Positions 51,690 to 62,309 of a stretch of DNA of 64,000 bases are shown one piece after another (the stretch's first letter is position 1; each line of letters starts with the position of its first letter). Made by a program: the position numbers and the translations under genes. The stretch covers positions 186,001-250,000 of the forward strand of contig JADNYV010000023.1 in NCBI GenBank assembly GCA_015501055.1. Reading direction: 5' to 3'. The stretch is from Mucidula mucida. Lineage: Eukaryota; Basidiomycota; Agaricomycetes; Agaricales; Physalacriaceae. The notes under the pieces are model-generated. The model did not search any database, was not told the DNA's origin, and saw only the letters and a list, made by a program, of their open reading frames with translations.

Positions 51690-53566
51690 GAGAATGAATA
51701 AGGCGACCAGCGACGAGATGAAGGGTGTGGAGACTGTTGTACACGGTGAGTAAGAGGGCGGGAAAGAAGGGCCGTCGTCGCTGTCGTCGTCGTCGTAGTT
51801 GATGAGCAAGAGCCGTCTGGGGCGGTGACCCAGAATGACCACTCGTCACGCCGGCGTCACACCTTACATACGCTCTCGGCATCGCTCTTGACAGCGGCGA
51901 CGACTTGTCTAAAAGCGCCGCTTCAACGGTGAGCACTGAACTCGGTCGCGCCTCACTCTCCCGCCGCGCCCGAAACGCGTCGTCCATGCTTGCTGTTTCC
52001 ACGCTGCATTCTAGGCCTAGACTAAAGAGGATATCTGCATTCATCTGATTTCATCAACAAAGCGAATCCCAGAGATGAGTGATTGGTGCTGACTTTGAAC
52101 TTGGTAGGTTTACTTCTCCTCCTACTCGTAAGTTGGTTTGGCTAGATTGTCCGAAGCGTTCTCAAATCTATGCAGGCTTTTCATAACGAATGTATCGTAT
52201 GCTGATCATCAACGCTTCTCATGACGGCACATCGGTAGAATAACTCTCTTCATAGCCTAGACTACCCATGACATGACTCTATTGTACGCGCTGCAAGTAT
52301 CTCAAGGCATGGCAAAAATGATCTCGTCAGTTCTGAGTTAGCAGGTCCTGACTGGAATCGGTACGCAATACAGTTACCTCGGACTAATATCAGTCAGTGT
52401 ATGCCCGCCTCCATCACAAACTGGGATCGGGATGCCGCCTCAACCGTCATAGTCGGGTTCGATTCCGTACCCGTGTGGCAGCAGGATGCCTTACGTGGAA
52501 GCGCCGTGACTCATCCGCATTGGCGCGCATCCTTGCTGTTGTAGTGCCCTTGCTACAGTATAAAGAAAGTATCGCCATCATGATATCTTTGCTGTTGTAA
52601 GGTTCTCAATGCTCAGTCTGAGAATCTTCGTTGTCCTTGAGTCGCTGTCTTGAGACTTGAGGCTCGTAGCGTGCAAGTCTTTCTAATAGCCTTATTGTGC
52701 TATTGTCAGGTCTCTGCAGCCTCCCGCGTGGCCGACCACCTTCTCTTTTGATTCCGCTCGAAGGCCGGTGGCGTGATATCTATTCCAGTTAGCAAAGACG
52801 GCGGGATGTACCGGTGCCAATTTCAGTCAAGGAGCTCCTGATTCCAGTCAGTGGAATGCAATTACAGTTATGCATATGACTGACGAGATTATAGTTGGAT
52901 ATATGCATCTTAATTTTAAGTAGATGGTCGCATACGTCGCATTCAGGCTGTGAGGATTTTCTTCCTCGAAGTTTGGTTTAAAACAAACTAGGCTTTTCTC
53001 ACGCATTCTTCTGGTTGAAGCTCGTTGCTGCTGTGCGTATCGGCAGGTACTTCGACTGGGTGCACATGCCTGATGCCACAGGAATGACTTACTTGGTCAA
53101 AGCCGGGGTATACACCGACTCCTCGGACTATTTTCTTTTCGACTCACTGTATCATTTCCAGACAATCCTTATGTCTTCGCAAATGGTTTATACTGCAACA
53201 ACCCTTCGCCACTATGACACCCTAGAACACATGGTGTCACCATTTAGTGATCTATTAGCCACGGCTTTGGCTAGCGTTTGTCTGATCCGTGGCTTGGGGC
53301 GGGATGGCGGCGCCTGCAAGAGCGGGCCCAAAATTTGATGTGCGAGTTCTATTTATGAACCAAGAATTGCTACTGTCTGACGATGAAACTGTTCAAAATC
53401 CGCGTTCAAACTTCCGAGTCATTTAATTATACATCGTACGTGACCCGACTACTACGGAAGCAAGGAGAGATTGGCGTGAGCCAGTGCGGAAACTGCCATC
53501 TCGGCTCCGACCTGCTAGCGCAAACGCAGAGTCAACTCGAAGTCAGATTGACCTTGTACTCCCATC
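51690..53566. other. 1.9-kb intergenic region
   Basis: The first ~350 bp are the RING gene 5' region. The rest shows no gene family, repeat or RNA I can support. Confidence 0.45.
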
Positions 53567-54003
53567 ATGCAAGCTCCCCCACCATTGTTCGGTGACGGTA
53601 ATGGTTGCTACAGAATCCATGTCACAGGCAACAGTGGTACAGTTCATTTTCTCCAAGTCCAAAGCGCTTCATTACCATCTATGATACAGGAAGTGGAAAG
53701 GCAAGATATCTATCACTCACTTCATCCCCGTATCTGCGAATACTCTTTGCATAGACCACGTTGGGTAGGCAGCTCTCTGAGATTCTTGGACTACCGCACA
53801 TCTCTCTGGACACATTGTTCTGGGAGCCTGTGTGGAAACAGGCGTCGAATGAAGAATTCCAGGCAAAGCTTCGCGCTGCGATGGGCGCGTGACACGAGGA
53901 GCGAAAGAAGGTGCTTTGGGACAAGATGCGGTGTATAGGCGGTACTGGGGATGAATTAGAGCGTTGGATCCATGACGTAGAAGCGATGATTCGCAATCAA
54001 TAA
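53567..54003 (+). pseudogene. P-loop nucleoside/adenylate kinase-like gene, internally deleted copy
   Basis: Paralogue of 57492..56746 in opposite orientation. It keeps exon 1 (MQAPPPLFGDGNGC...TGNSG), the 11-nt microexon (53690..53700), its GC-AG intron and the start of exon 3 (LPHISLDTLFWEP). Then about 340 bp are missing: ATGGGCGCG runs straight into TGACACGAGGAGCG, giving an immediate stop. The C-terminal residues (GGTGDELERWIHDVEAMI) remain recognisable. The deletion removes most of the kinase core. Confidence 0.75.
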
Positions 54004-54180
54004 TACTGTGGTTCATAGAGCAGTGTAGATGGACTATCCAGCATTCTGTTCAAGGTCCACCACCGCCACCATTATTTCTAGACGCGCGCTCCTTCTTTTT
54101 CCTGATCTTCTCGATATAAATAAACGTGAAGAAAATCAGATCAGCCATGCGCTCTCCGCCAGGAAGAATCTCGAGGTAAG
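53567..54180 (+). repeat. Kinase/DUF6593 inverted duplication, left arm
   Basis: Matches 57492..56550 in reverse order: kinase gene, then the tail of a convergent DUF6593 gene. Arms are about 2.4 kb apart and enclose the intact DUF6593 gene and the secreted protein gene. The kinase is deleted in this arm; DUF6593 is truncated in the other, so each arm kept a different gene. Confidence 0.75.
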
Positions 54181-54859
54181 CTGGACGAGCGCTGCTTTGG
54201 GAAAACAGCCCGACGTTGCGACGATGGTAGCACGCTACCAAGGTCTTGGACCCGTCGTTGACAATGAGCTACGCGTACATCATTTGGATTCGTACTGTGC
54301 GAAATATGAAAGAAACTTACACTAGGCACACGGAATCCGAGTATCCACTTGTACTCTCGTCCATCAGGCCCCTTGAACACGCGATGTCTATGTAATATTG
54401 GAGGTTAGGCATGAGATGGGGAGAATCGTGGTGCTTTGCTTACCTCCCATAACAACCCCATGTTTTCTTCTTCAGAAACGTCGTTGCCGCTATCTCTTCC
54501 TCTCCATCATACTTGAAGATCGAGGATACCATCATATTCCACTCAATCTCTGCAAGAACCCTAAAGTTGTCTCGAAAGTCGATTTCCTCCTCAACATCGA
54601 CGGGAGAGTCCTCGTCAGAGTCGGACTCGTCGGGAAAGCCTTTTTGAGAAGTCCCGCGGCGAACCAGCGTCGGTGCGCTTGTCGTAGTAGCAGCAGAAGG
54701 TTCCGACAAAATGCCACTCGGCACAATGCGCCATATAGTGGATTTGCGTCCGGTAGCTTTGAAGGGCGTGGAAACCTTATAGATAACCTGGCCCGAGCTG
54801 TTCGTCCATGTATTGTTGAGAATGGAGGCTGATTTGGTAGAGGCCTGGTAGAGTTTCAT
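54050..54859 (-). CDS. DUF6593-type protein (basidiomycete-expanded family)
   Basis: ATG 54859 gives MKLYQASTKSASILNNTWTN, then GQVIYKVSTPFKATGRKSTI, an acidic DESDSDEDSPVDVEEE insert, LAEIEWNMMVSSIFKYDG and, across introns, HRVFKGPDGREYKWILGFRV. It ends YLEILPGGERMADLIFFTFI, EKIRKKKERASR and a poly-Gly tail (stop at 54050). The pattern 'gk-Y-v-tp ... tti-r ... aeIeW ... dG-eYkW ... lei-p-g ... d-i-vTF-y-e' is that of fungal DUF6593 proteins, whose function is unknown. A 3' fragment of a second copy lies at 56520. It is convergent with the deleted kinase copy, 46 bp apart. Confidence 0.7.
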
Positions 54860-55911
54860 GACTTGCGAGTCAGCAATGCGGAGAACGTCGCTTGAAGAAC
54901 AAGAAGGCACAGGCGATAGGGGCTCTCGACTGCGCACGTCGTGGTGTCGATGTTGATCAGGGGTTCAAAGTGATATGAATCGACGTGAACTCGAGCTGGG
55001 AAGCGAGGCGCCACTGCTTTGACCGCTCTGGTCTTTGCAGATGAGGGGATATTCCCAAGTGCGCACGGACGTCCTCCTCTACAGAAAGCGCAATATGAAT
55101 CCGCGCGCGGAGTTGTCTGGTGGCACAAGATGATCGAGTGGCGCTTCTTAGGGAGACACCTTGGAATACAGAAACAGGCTGGAATGTCAAATTAAGATCA
55201 GAGAAAAAGTAAGCACCACGAGCTCGCCCAGTTGCCTCGGCCGCGGCCTGTTGCGGCATTACTGTTACTACAACGGTTTGCTGAACGCTTTCTCATCCTG
55301 TAGGTAGTTAGTTCTCCGTTCATGCCGGCACAAGTATGCCATATCATTATAGCACAGGCACGCCATCCGAGAGAGTTGACGACTGTCTTCAAGAAGAGAA
55401 CCAGAAAGAAGTGGTGACCGTGAGAAAGCTGTGCAGAGGTCACTTTCAAGCGCTTCTCTACTATGACGACCTCACCACTTCTCTGTAAAATACGTTCATC
55501 GTATACCTGTCTTGGCCTTGGATAACCTCCTCCAGCGTTCGCCGCTTGTTGATATCCGGCGGTGCCTGTCAAAGTGTAAACCGCTTGCCAATGCCATTCT
55601 ATCTACTCTGACAAACCACGCCGAGGAGGCTGACTAGCCTAATACAGGAACATACTATTAAGATGCCCGCATGCTCTGTCTATTTCTCAGCTACTCCGAC
55701 CCAGGCGCAGACATACAGATGCCTCTTGACCTCCGGACATGCAGTGGGGCACAGATTTCGCGTCCTCCGATACCCGTTGGTGACCGCTATATTCTCGTGA
55801 TGCCCTGGTCTGAAAGAGGTATAAAAGACACTGAAAATGTCTCTGGGACCTCATCGAATCAACTACGAGTCGATACCAACAAGCCTTCAAGTTTTTACCA
55901 ACATCTTACAA
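54860..55911. other. Intergenic, no confident gene
   Basis: Upstream of the DUF6593 gene. Minus-strand frames at 55572..55198 and 55259..54957 overlap and could be exons of a short protein, but they have no conserved motif. I call nothing. Confidence 0.4.
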
Positions 55912-56370
55912 TGTTCTTCACCCGTATCGCTACCACCGTCGCCCTTGCTGTCGCCTTGGCGAGTGCTGCTCCTGCTCCCGACCTGCAGAAGGTAGAACTT
56001 CGCTGCTTGGATATACATGTAGTTACTGACTCGAGTGGTGTCCTACAGCGTCAGCCAAACGCGTTCTTCTGCACGGACGCGGACTTTACAGGCAATTGCT
56101 TCTTGTCGACCACTGCCGGATGCATCAATGTCGGCGCTGGATTCCAGGACGACGTCACGAGCTTCGGACCTGACCCAGGCGTTTTCTGCAACTTGTTCAC
56201 GTATGTTGAGGTTTTTACTCCAACTCGTGTCGTCGCATTGAAATGGGTGTACTAGGAACTTTGATTGCACTGGTAGCCACATCACGTTGACGAACCCGGG
56301 CTCTGGTCATTTGGAGCAGCTCAACTTCAATGATGTGATGAGTAGCTTCCAGTGCTTCTTCCAGTGGTGA
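55912..56370 (+). CDS. Small secreted cysteine-rich protein, beta/gamma-crystallin-like (115 residues)
   Basis: Three exons. Exon 1 encodes a clear signal peptide (MFFTRIATTVALAVALASA, then APAPDLQK). After an intron (GTAGAAC...CTACAG) exon 2 gives FFCTDADFTGNCFL...GCINVGAGFQDDVTSFGP, and after a second intron (GTATGTT...TACTAG) exon 3 gives FDCTGSHITLTNPG...MSSFQCFF, ending W-stop at 56370. Six cysteines remain in the mature chain. The 'CtDadFtGnC ... DDvtSfgP' pattern resembles fungal beta/gamma-crystallin-like secreted proteins; such small secreted proteins are often candidate effectors or cell-wall proteins. It is flanked on both sides by the inverted kinase/DUF6593 duplication. Confidence 0.75.
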
Positions 56371-56519
56371 GATCTTTTCTTAGTAGCGGGTCGTTGCAAG
56401 CTGAATTCCATCTCTACTAGAACTACTTCCCAGATCTAAGTCTGTCAATACTGTCCTTACTGTTGTATACTGTGAATGAAAGATTTTTGTGTTGTCTGTA
56501 TATCGTGGAAGCTGAGCGT

Positions 56520-56690
56520 CTATGTGTGGCGTCACAGACAAATTGAGACCAGACGGCGATGCGAAGATTCTTCCTGGCGGAGAGCGCATGGCTGATGTGA
56601 GTTTCTTCATGTTCATTTATATCAAGCAGAGTAAGGAGCACGCGTCTAGAAATCATCGTTCCGGCGGCGGACTTTGAACTGAATGCTGAA
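56520..56690 (+). pseudogene. DUF6593 3'-end fragment
   Basis: Reads KILPGGERMADVSFFMFIYI, KQSKEHASRNHR and a Gly-rich end, matching the C-terminus of the 54050..54859 gene in opposite orientation. Only the last ~55 residues remain. It is convergent with the intact kinase copy, mirroring the other arm. Confidence 0.75.
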
Positions 56691-56745
56691 AAGCCCATCT
56701 ATTTTAACCAAGTATACTAGTGACACTGCTCTATGAACCACAGTA

Positions 56746-57492
56746 TTATTGATTGCGAACCATCACTTCTACATCGTGGATCCACCCCTCTAATTCAGCC
56801 CCAGTACCGCCTATGCGGCGCATCTTGTCGCCAATCACCTTCTTTCGCTCCTCGTTACGCCTACGGTTGACCCAATGCTGGCTGAGGCACCACCACAAGA
56901 TGCTCTCATTGGAGAAGAACACCTCGCTAATGCGCTCTGGGCATCCCGGGCTGCAAGCCTCTGTTACTCCCAAGAGACGCAAGAATGTACGCCAAACTAT
57001 GCGAGGGAAATAAAACCAGAGAGGTGGGTCGAGCCCTGCACGCATCAAATAAGCCAAAGAACACCACTAGTATTCCGCCTTACAGATGGTGTCCGTCGCG
57101 TTATCTTGCACGAGGCCTCCACTGCGGTGCACATAATCCCCATCGATGACCCAACTTCCATTCGGACACGCGTCCATCGCAGCACGAAGTTTTGCCTGGA
57201 ATCCCTCATCCGACGTCTGCTTCCACCCAGGCTCCCAGAACAGTGTGTCCAGAGAGATATGCGGGACCCCCATAATCACGGAGAGCCGCTTGCCCAACGT
57301 GGTCTACATATGCAATTCGCAGATAATAGGATGGAGTGAGTGATAGATATTCTTGCCTTTCCACTTCCTGCATGAATAGACGGTGAACTTCGCGCTTCAG
57401 ACTTGGAGAAAATGAATGATACCACTGTTGCCTGTGATGTGAATTCTGTAGACACCATTACCGTCGCCGAACAATGGCGGGGGAGTTTGCAT
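56746..57492 (-). CDS. P-loop kinase (adenylate kinase/FlaR-like) with a microexon in the Walker A motif
   Basis: Four exons: 57492..57423, an 11-nt microexon 57367..57357, 57303..57084 and 57035..56746. The spliced protein begins MQTPPPLFGDGNG and has Walker A assembled from three exons (G-N-S-G-S-G-K-T-T), then LGKRLSVIMGVPHISLDTLF, SWVIDGDYVHR, TIWLDPPLWFY and WCLSQHWVNRRRNEERKK, ending near GAELEGWIHDVEVMVRNQ. The D-x-x-x-W and DGDY blocks are typical of the adenylate-kinase-like 'topology modulation' P-loop proteins. It probably phosphorylates a nucleotide or small substrate in the cytosol. The intron after the microexon has a GC donor. The frame is intact, unlike its partner at 53567. 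Confidence 0.8.
57357..57367 (-). other. 11-nt microexon encoding the Walker A core, followed by a GC-AG intron
   Basis: GAAGTGGAAAG lies between a 55-nt intron (57422..57368, GT...CATGCAG) and a 53-nt intron (57356..57304) starting GCAAGA. It supplies the S-G-K of the P-loop. The same 11 nt and the same GCAAGA donor are at 53690..53706 in the paralogue. Confidence 0.8.
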
Positions 57493-57539
57493 GATGGAGT
57501 ACAAGGTCAAGGTGACTCTGCGTTTGCGTTGGGAAGTCG

Positions 57540-58114
57540 GAACCGACGGTAGTTGCCGCAGTGGCTGTGCCTGAGGCCAGTGGTCAAGTTGAGGTAGACT
57601 CATCTGTTCCCGCGCGCGAATTCGAACTCATCTCGCGCAGCCTTCCTTTGAGCGTTCGCCAAAGCAACACGTCTAGCATCACCTCCGATGACATTCCCGC
57701 CGAATGCCAGGACGAGTGCACCGTCCTTGACGAGTTCAACGTCAGTACCGCCGCTGTCACCCAGGCTCCGTTGAACTGACCAATTCAATAGGCCTGCCAG
57801 AATTCAAGCGACATGACATGCCCCTGCAGCAACGACAAGGCGTCAAAATACGCCGACTGTCTGAGCTGTACGCTCAGCCTGGACAATTCCGACGACAATC
57901 AGGACCTCGGCCAGAATGGCTATGATCGTATGTTCGTTTCCTCGATAGCGATCAACGTCATTGATTGTTTATAGTCTATCAATCGTCGTGCAAAGTCCTC
58001 GGTGTTGACGTCGACGACCACACCATTTCAGCGAACAAGGACGGGGCTGGAAGGATAGGTGTTTCTATTGGTGCGGCCGCTGTTGTGGCGCTCACCGTCG
58101 GAGCGATGCTGTGA
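57540..58114 (+). pseudogene. GPI-anchored-type Cys-rich surface protein lacking its 5' end
   Basis: The reading frame starts without an ATG inside the kinase 5' flank. It continues VAAVAVPEASGQVEVDSS (perhaps the end of a signal peptide), DDIPAECQDECTVLDEFN, an intron, then ACQNSSDMTCPCSNDKASKY and ADCLSCTLSL. After a second intron come SSCKVLGVDVDD and a hydrophobic tail (IGVSIGAAAVVALTVGAML-stop) typical of GPI attachment. A stop upstream in frame leaves no start, and the 5' part coincides with the edge of the kinase duplication. Probably truncated by it, unless an upstream exon lies across the kinase gene. Confidence 0.6.
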
Positions 58115-58348
58115 TCAGGAATCTCGAGCCTCTGTACAACATTCATTTGAGTATTTATGAGGGACCATAGGAAAGAACATCACTTTAGCTATGATGAGAT
58201 GTATGCTACCGTCCGTGCTCAAAGGCCAGGGCAACAAGAAGCGCCGACGCCAAATGACCGCATTGTGAGTTCAAAGATGAGGGGCACGACCAAGAGCATC
58301 TTTTGAAGTCAATAAGGTCGCGATACGCTGCGAGCATGGAGTATATCT

Positions 58349-59283
58349 CTAAAGCGGTCTTGGGGAACGACAAGGGGATAAAGATAGTCCGGTCTGTCTA
58401 GACGAGGATGATGCACGTATGGAAGTATTGAAAAGCTCCGTCTGAACCGTAGACGGAAGACCCATGCGCCCTCTCCAATGATGAGGGAGGAAGGGAGGTT
58501 CTCTGGAGAGCGTGTGTTCTGATGTGTTTGAGACGATGCGCGGCGGCGTTGCCTGGAGCAGTTTTTCGACGATTGTCGGTGCATCCTTCGGCGTAACGTA
58601 TCCCAGCCTATACAACGTGAGATGGATTATATGGACGATGAAGACATGGTCGCACCAGTCTCCGTAGGGATAGATCAACACATTCGCAGCATAGCTGTCA
58701 TTTTATCAGCGAGCAGAAGGAAAATCGATGGAGCGACTCACACATGTCCTCCGACATGCGCTACTTCGGCGACCTTTAATCGACTGGCTGCTGCCCCGCG
58801 AGCTGCAATCTCCTCTCTAAGCGCACGCGCCGTATCTACGCCGGTCGTCCCACATCGACAGTCTCGCGCGCCATGAGTACAAACATATATGTAGACGTCC
58901 GTATCCTGTGCATGCTCTGTGTGCGGTGAACGTCTATCAGCAATTCGATCAACGACCTTGTGAACGTTGTCCGGGCCTTTGTCCAGGCTCAACGACGGTA
59001 TATCAAGTCGCAATCCTGTGTGATAGAATGCTCTTGCAGACACCTCGTCCGACGACGCGTCCCCGTAATAGGCCACATTGACGAATGCGCCCCAGTGCAG
59101 GACTGCACGCTGTAAGGCGGTCTGCAACGGCGTTGTATGGCGCGAGGCAAGGCTGGATATCGGCTGAGGCGACCGCAGGAAAATGTAGCAGAGATGCGGG
59201 GGAATGGTGTTCAGGAGGCTGGGTCGTTCAGTCGCAGCCGTCGTGGTAAGACGCCTAACAGCCTGTGGGAGTCGGGTCGTCAT
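58349..59283 (-). CDS. Sucrase/ferredoxin-like (Aim32/Apd1-type) protein
   Basis: ATG 59283 opens MTTRLPQAVRRLTTTAATER, a basic, Ser/Thr-rich N-terminus fitting a mitochondrial presequence. It continues HWGAFVNVAYYGDASSDEV, then YVCTHGARDCRCGTTG and AEVAHVGGH. After an intron come VYAANVLIYPYGDW and, across another intron, LGYVTPKDAPTIVEKLLQ. The two Cys of the HG-x-RD-x-RCG region and the two His of H-x3-H match the thioredoxin-like Fe-S ligands of Apd1/Aim32. The usual GGHK is GGHV here. These proteins bind a [2Fe-2S] cluster and act in redox or export of drugs and metal stress products; localisation here is inferred as mitochondrial. Confidence 0.8.
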
Positions 59284-60987
59284 CTTGCGCCGTCGTCGTC
59301 GTCGTGCCTCTGACACTGATGATGGTGGTTAGAAAGCAAGGTGATCGAACAGCTTGATTGGCATGACATTTGTTGCTTACACTGCGTCCATAAATTGCTC
59401 CATATTGACTACATCGGTTTACAGTACAATGTTCATCTGTTAAGGCAGTTAGCTATAAGATCATTTAGAAGAAACACCGAAAAAAAAATCAGAAATAGCG
59501 GGTCAAAGCCCGAAAGTAGCTGAGATAAGTTTCTGCAGTGCAGGAATACCCTGCGTAAAGCCAAATGCCTCAAACATCACGCAGAAAAAAGGAAAAAGAC
59601 CACTATAAGAATACTCACCGGATGCGCATTGGATGATGGTGCAAGTTGGGGGGAAGAAGAAGAAGCTTGGAAGAAGCTCGTCGGCCCGAATTACCCGATC
59701 GCCACTTGGTTCAGTGCTGAAGCTGAGCGCTGAGGCTTGGTCACCTATCCGCTTGATGCTCTCTTGGGCTCGTTTCTGGACGCCACCCCGTTTTGTCTGG
59801 GATCGGTGAGGTTGAAAGAACACTGTCTATAGCTGGGACTGACGAGGTCAAAAGGATAAAAGGCCCGTCCCGCAGTGGAACTCGGTGACTGGTCACTGCC
59901 CACTGATTCTTGTTTGGGTGCATGCAGTCATTCACCGGTCCTTTGTACGCCAAAATTGTATTTGGCTGATCCAGAAGGCGACACTGGTTATTTTCACACA
60001 CTTTCAGTTAACAAAATGTTTTAGAGTACTTCAAAAATGACCATGAATATTTTCAGGATTTTACGTTGTGTGAACAGCATTGTACGATTACTGGTGTACA
60101 AAGGACTGGGGATGACATCATTGATTCTCAGGCCCATTTCGGAACATGAATAGTATAGGTTCCAATGCTTGTCGTGCCTCCGGTACCGTCAGGCATTGTC
60201 AACAGGAATATGATTGATTTGTGGAGCCCAAAAAGCCAAGTATATGTATTGACTACTGTCAGCCAGAGAGGTGTATAAAGGACCGGTGGTGTACAAAGGA
60301 CCGGTGAATGACTGTAGTGATTCAATTTGATGTGCAGCGTTTCACATTGCTGAGGGCTGCTCAATTCAGTGCCTATACACTTCGGATGATGGTCTCCCAT
60401 GTTCCCGGCTGGCAGTTCAGCGGAAGGAGGTGCCCGTTAGAATAGGAGGATAGAGATTCACAAAGCACATTGAGTTTGCACCGTCCCTAGAGTTGTATAG
60501 ACACGCTTCGCCACACACTTCACCGTTTCATCATGAGGTCTAGAGATCCCGCTCTTCTTGGATGGTCAGCCACCGCCATATAGGCAGGCTCGAGGTGTCT
60601 ATTGTTAGGATCTCAAATCCTCGTACGTGATCAAGTACTAATACGACCAGGCAAGATCATGGGAATTGTCTGTTGAACGTTGAGCGGTGGAACATATTCT
60701 TGTACTTGACACCGAAGGCTCAAAGATATCATGTTCTCCGTCATGCAATCGTTGATCGTTTGTGATGTGTCTACTAAAACCGCTCCTGCGCGCCCGTTGT
60801 GTAACATCAATTTGGTTCTTCTAGTTAGCGGCTGAGTACTGAGTCCCGAGTCGCGTCGGAACCGCGCTCACATGACCTCCATATTTTCAGCAATCTCAGC
60901 ACCAAATCGGGACGTCACTAGTTCTTTGCCTTTCAAAGGAATAAGATCGTCGGCTTATGGCCGCTCAACAGTTTCCTTTCTGCCTCC
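59284..60987. other. 1.7-kb intergenic region containing a small inverted-repeat element
   Basis: Apart from the element at 59925..60314 no gene is supported. Minus-strand frames at 59823..59503 and 60400..60128 have no motif; the second overlaps the element. Confidence 0.45.
59925..60314. mobile_element. MITE-like element with perfect 24-bp terminal inverted repeats
   Basis: 59925..59948 (starts CAGTCATTCACCGG) is an exact reverse complement of 60291..60314 over 24 bp. Subterminal copies of GTGTACAAAGGAC recur at about 60092, 60271 and 60289. The 390-bp size, AT-rich interior and lack of a coding frame fit a non-autonomous DNA transposon. No target-site duplication is obvious, so the class is open. 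Confidence 0.6.
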
Positions 60988-62167
60988 ATGGCTCCGCGCG
61001 AGCATCTCGACATCGTCGTATGTCTGCGCTACTTCCCGTCCAAGACAGCGTGGCTCCACGCGCGCAGCAAGAAGATGCTAGCAGCGGACTTGCGGAAAGA
61101 GCTGGACTTGCTCAAGCTTCCGCATCCCCCAGAGATCAATATCGCAGAACCCGATGCGCAGGGGCTGGTGGTGTTCTTCTGGACGACGTACAGAAATTCG
61201 GTACGTGTTGATTTCAAGTTTGTGGCACTGGGGGCTGGCTGACGGGCGCCGTCTAGCCTCTGTATCATATCGTCAGTTCTGTCGCAGCCAGCCAGGACAT
61301 GGATCCAATCAAGACTGTCAAAGAAGCTTTGAGCATGTGGGCCTCGGTTCCTACTATATCTGTGTAGTAGTTCTGATCGACGATATAGTCAACAGATACA
61401 AGTCTCCGAGGCGTGCGTCTGTTCCCGATGCTGTCCTGCGTATTGATTTTCTTTCATGGCTTCAAGACCGCCGTCTCTGCTTCTAGATGTGGGGCCGTTT
61501 CCACCGAGGTCTACCAAGCGTTCAATCAATGAAATGGAAGACGACAACGCCGAATATGGCCCGGAGCGGTAAGATATGTTCGCGCGTAATTCAAATGTTC
61601 TCATGCGTTTTCTCAGACTCAAGAAGCGGGATTCCGATACAAGGCATCTACTCGCCACGTCTTTCATCCGCATTTGCTCACCGTTCATTCACAGAGTCCA
61701 ACATTCTTCGCCGGACAAGCCCAAAACGCTATTTGATTTTTTCCCTGATGCCGAATCTCTTGCTGCCACCAGCAGTACTACTACGGGCCAGGAGGAGAGT
61801 GCAACGACACGCGAATTTTGGAACACGCGACGCAAGCTGAACGCGGCCTTTGCGCGCGCACAGGACATCGAACGCCAGTTGGAGGAAATGGGTGTGTTCA
61901 CGCCGCACGACGACCATTCCGTGGAAGGTGAGGCTCTGTGACAAGTTTTTCCCCAGACGTACGCGTTATGCTGAGATTGCCGCAGATCTTCCGATGCTCC
62001 TCGCGAAAGCCCAGGACGAGCTTATGCGTGAGCAAAAGTCGAGAAGAGATATCGAGCGCGTGTTGCAGGACGTGTTGAGGGAGTGCGAGGAGCCGAGGGT
62101 TGTGCCGCAGTTGATCAAGATGATGTATGCGACTGCTGAAGCGCGGGAGGGTCGTGTCGTGCAGTAG
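60988..62167 (+). CDS. Family A protein, copy A6 (divergent)
   Basis: Exon 1 (60988..61200, 71 codons, phase 0) reads MAPREHLDIVVCLRYFPSKT, LAADLRKELDLLKLPHP, INIAEPDAQGLVVFFWTTY. Exon 2 (61257..61336) reads PLYHIVSSVAASQD...VKEALSM, ending in phase 2 exactly as in A2 and A3. A later exon has PFPPRSTKRSINEMEDDNAE, then FWNTRRKLNAAFARAQDIER and a last exon LLAKAQDELMREQKSRRDI ending RECEEPRVVPQLIKMM and a stop at 62167. The terminal motif keeps R-x-C-x-x-P-x-VVP-x-L-x-x-M. Sequence identity to other copies is low but the architecture is the same. No break was needed. Function unknown. Confidence 0.65.
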
Positions 62168-62309
62168 AACGGAATTCAATGATTGTATTGCTATCAAGAC
62201 TGTACCAGTATGTTGCTGTTATGAGAATCGGCTCCAGATCTCTCTTTTCATCCTGGAGAAAACTACATATTCTATATGATTAAGCAAAGTATCAATACCT
62301 CTCAAGAAG

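Noticed and set aside
51670..52044. Minus-strand frame overlapping the RING gene start
   Set aside because: It covers the 5' flank and first codons of the RING gene in another frame and is low-complexity.
52440..52500. tRNA-like T-arm (GGTTCGATTCC)
   Set aside because: The stem around the loop does not pair and no matching acceptor, D or anticodon arms could be laid out.
54957..55572. Overlapping minus-strand frames upstream of the DUF6593 gene
   Set aside because: They use different frames, have no recognisable domain, and splice joining between them is arbitrary.
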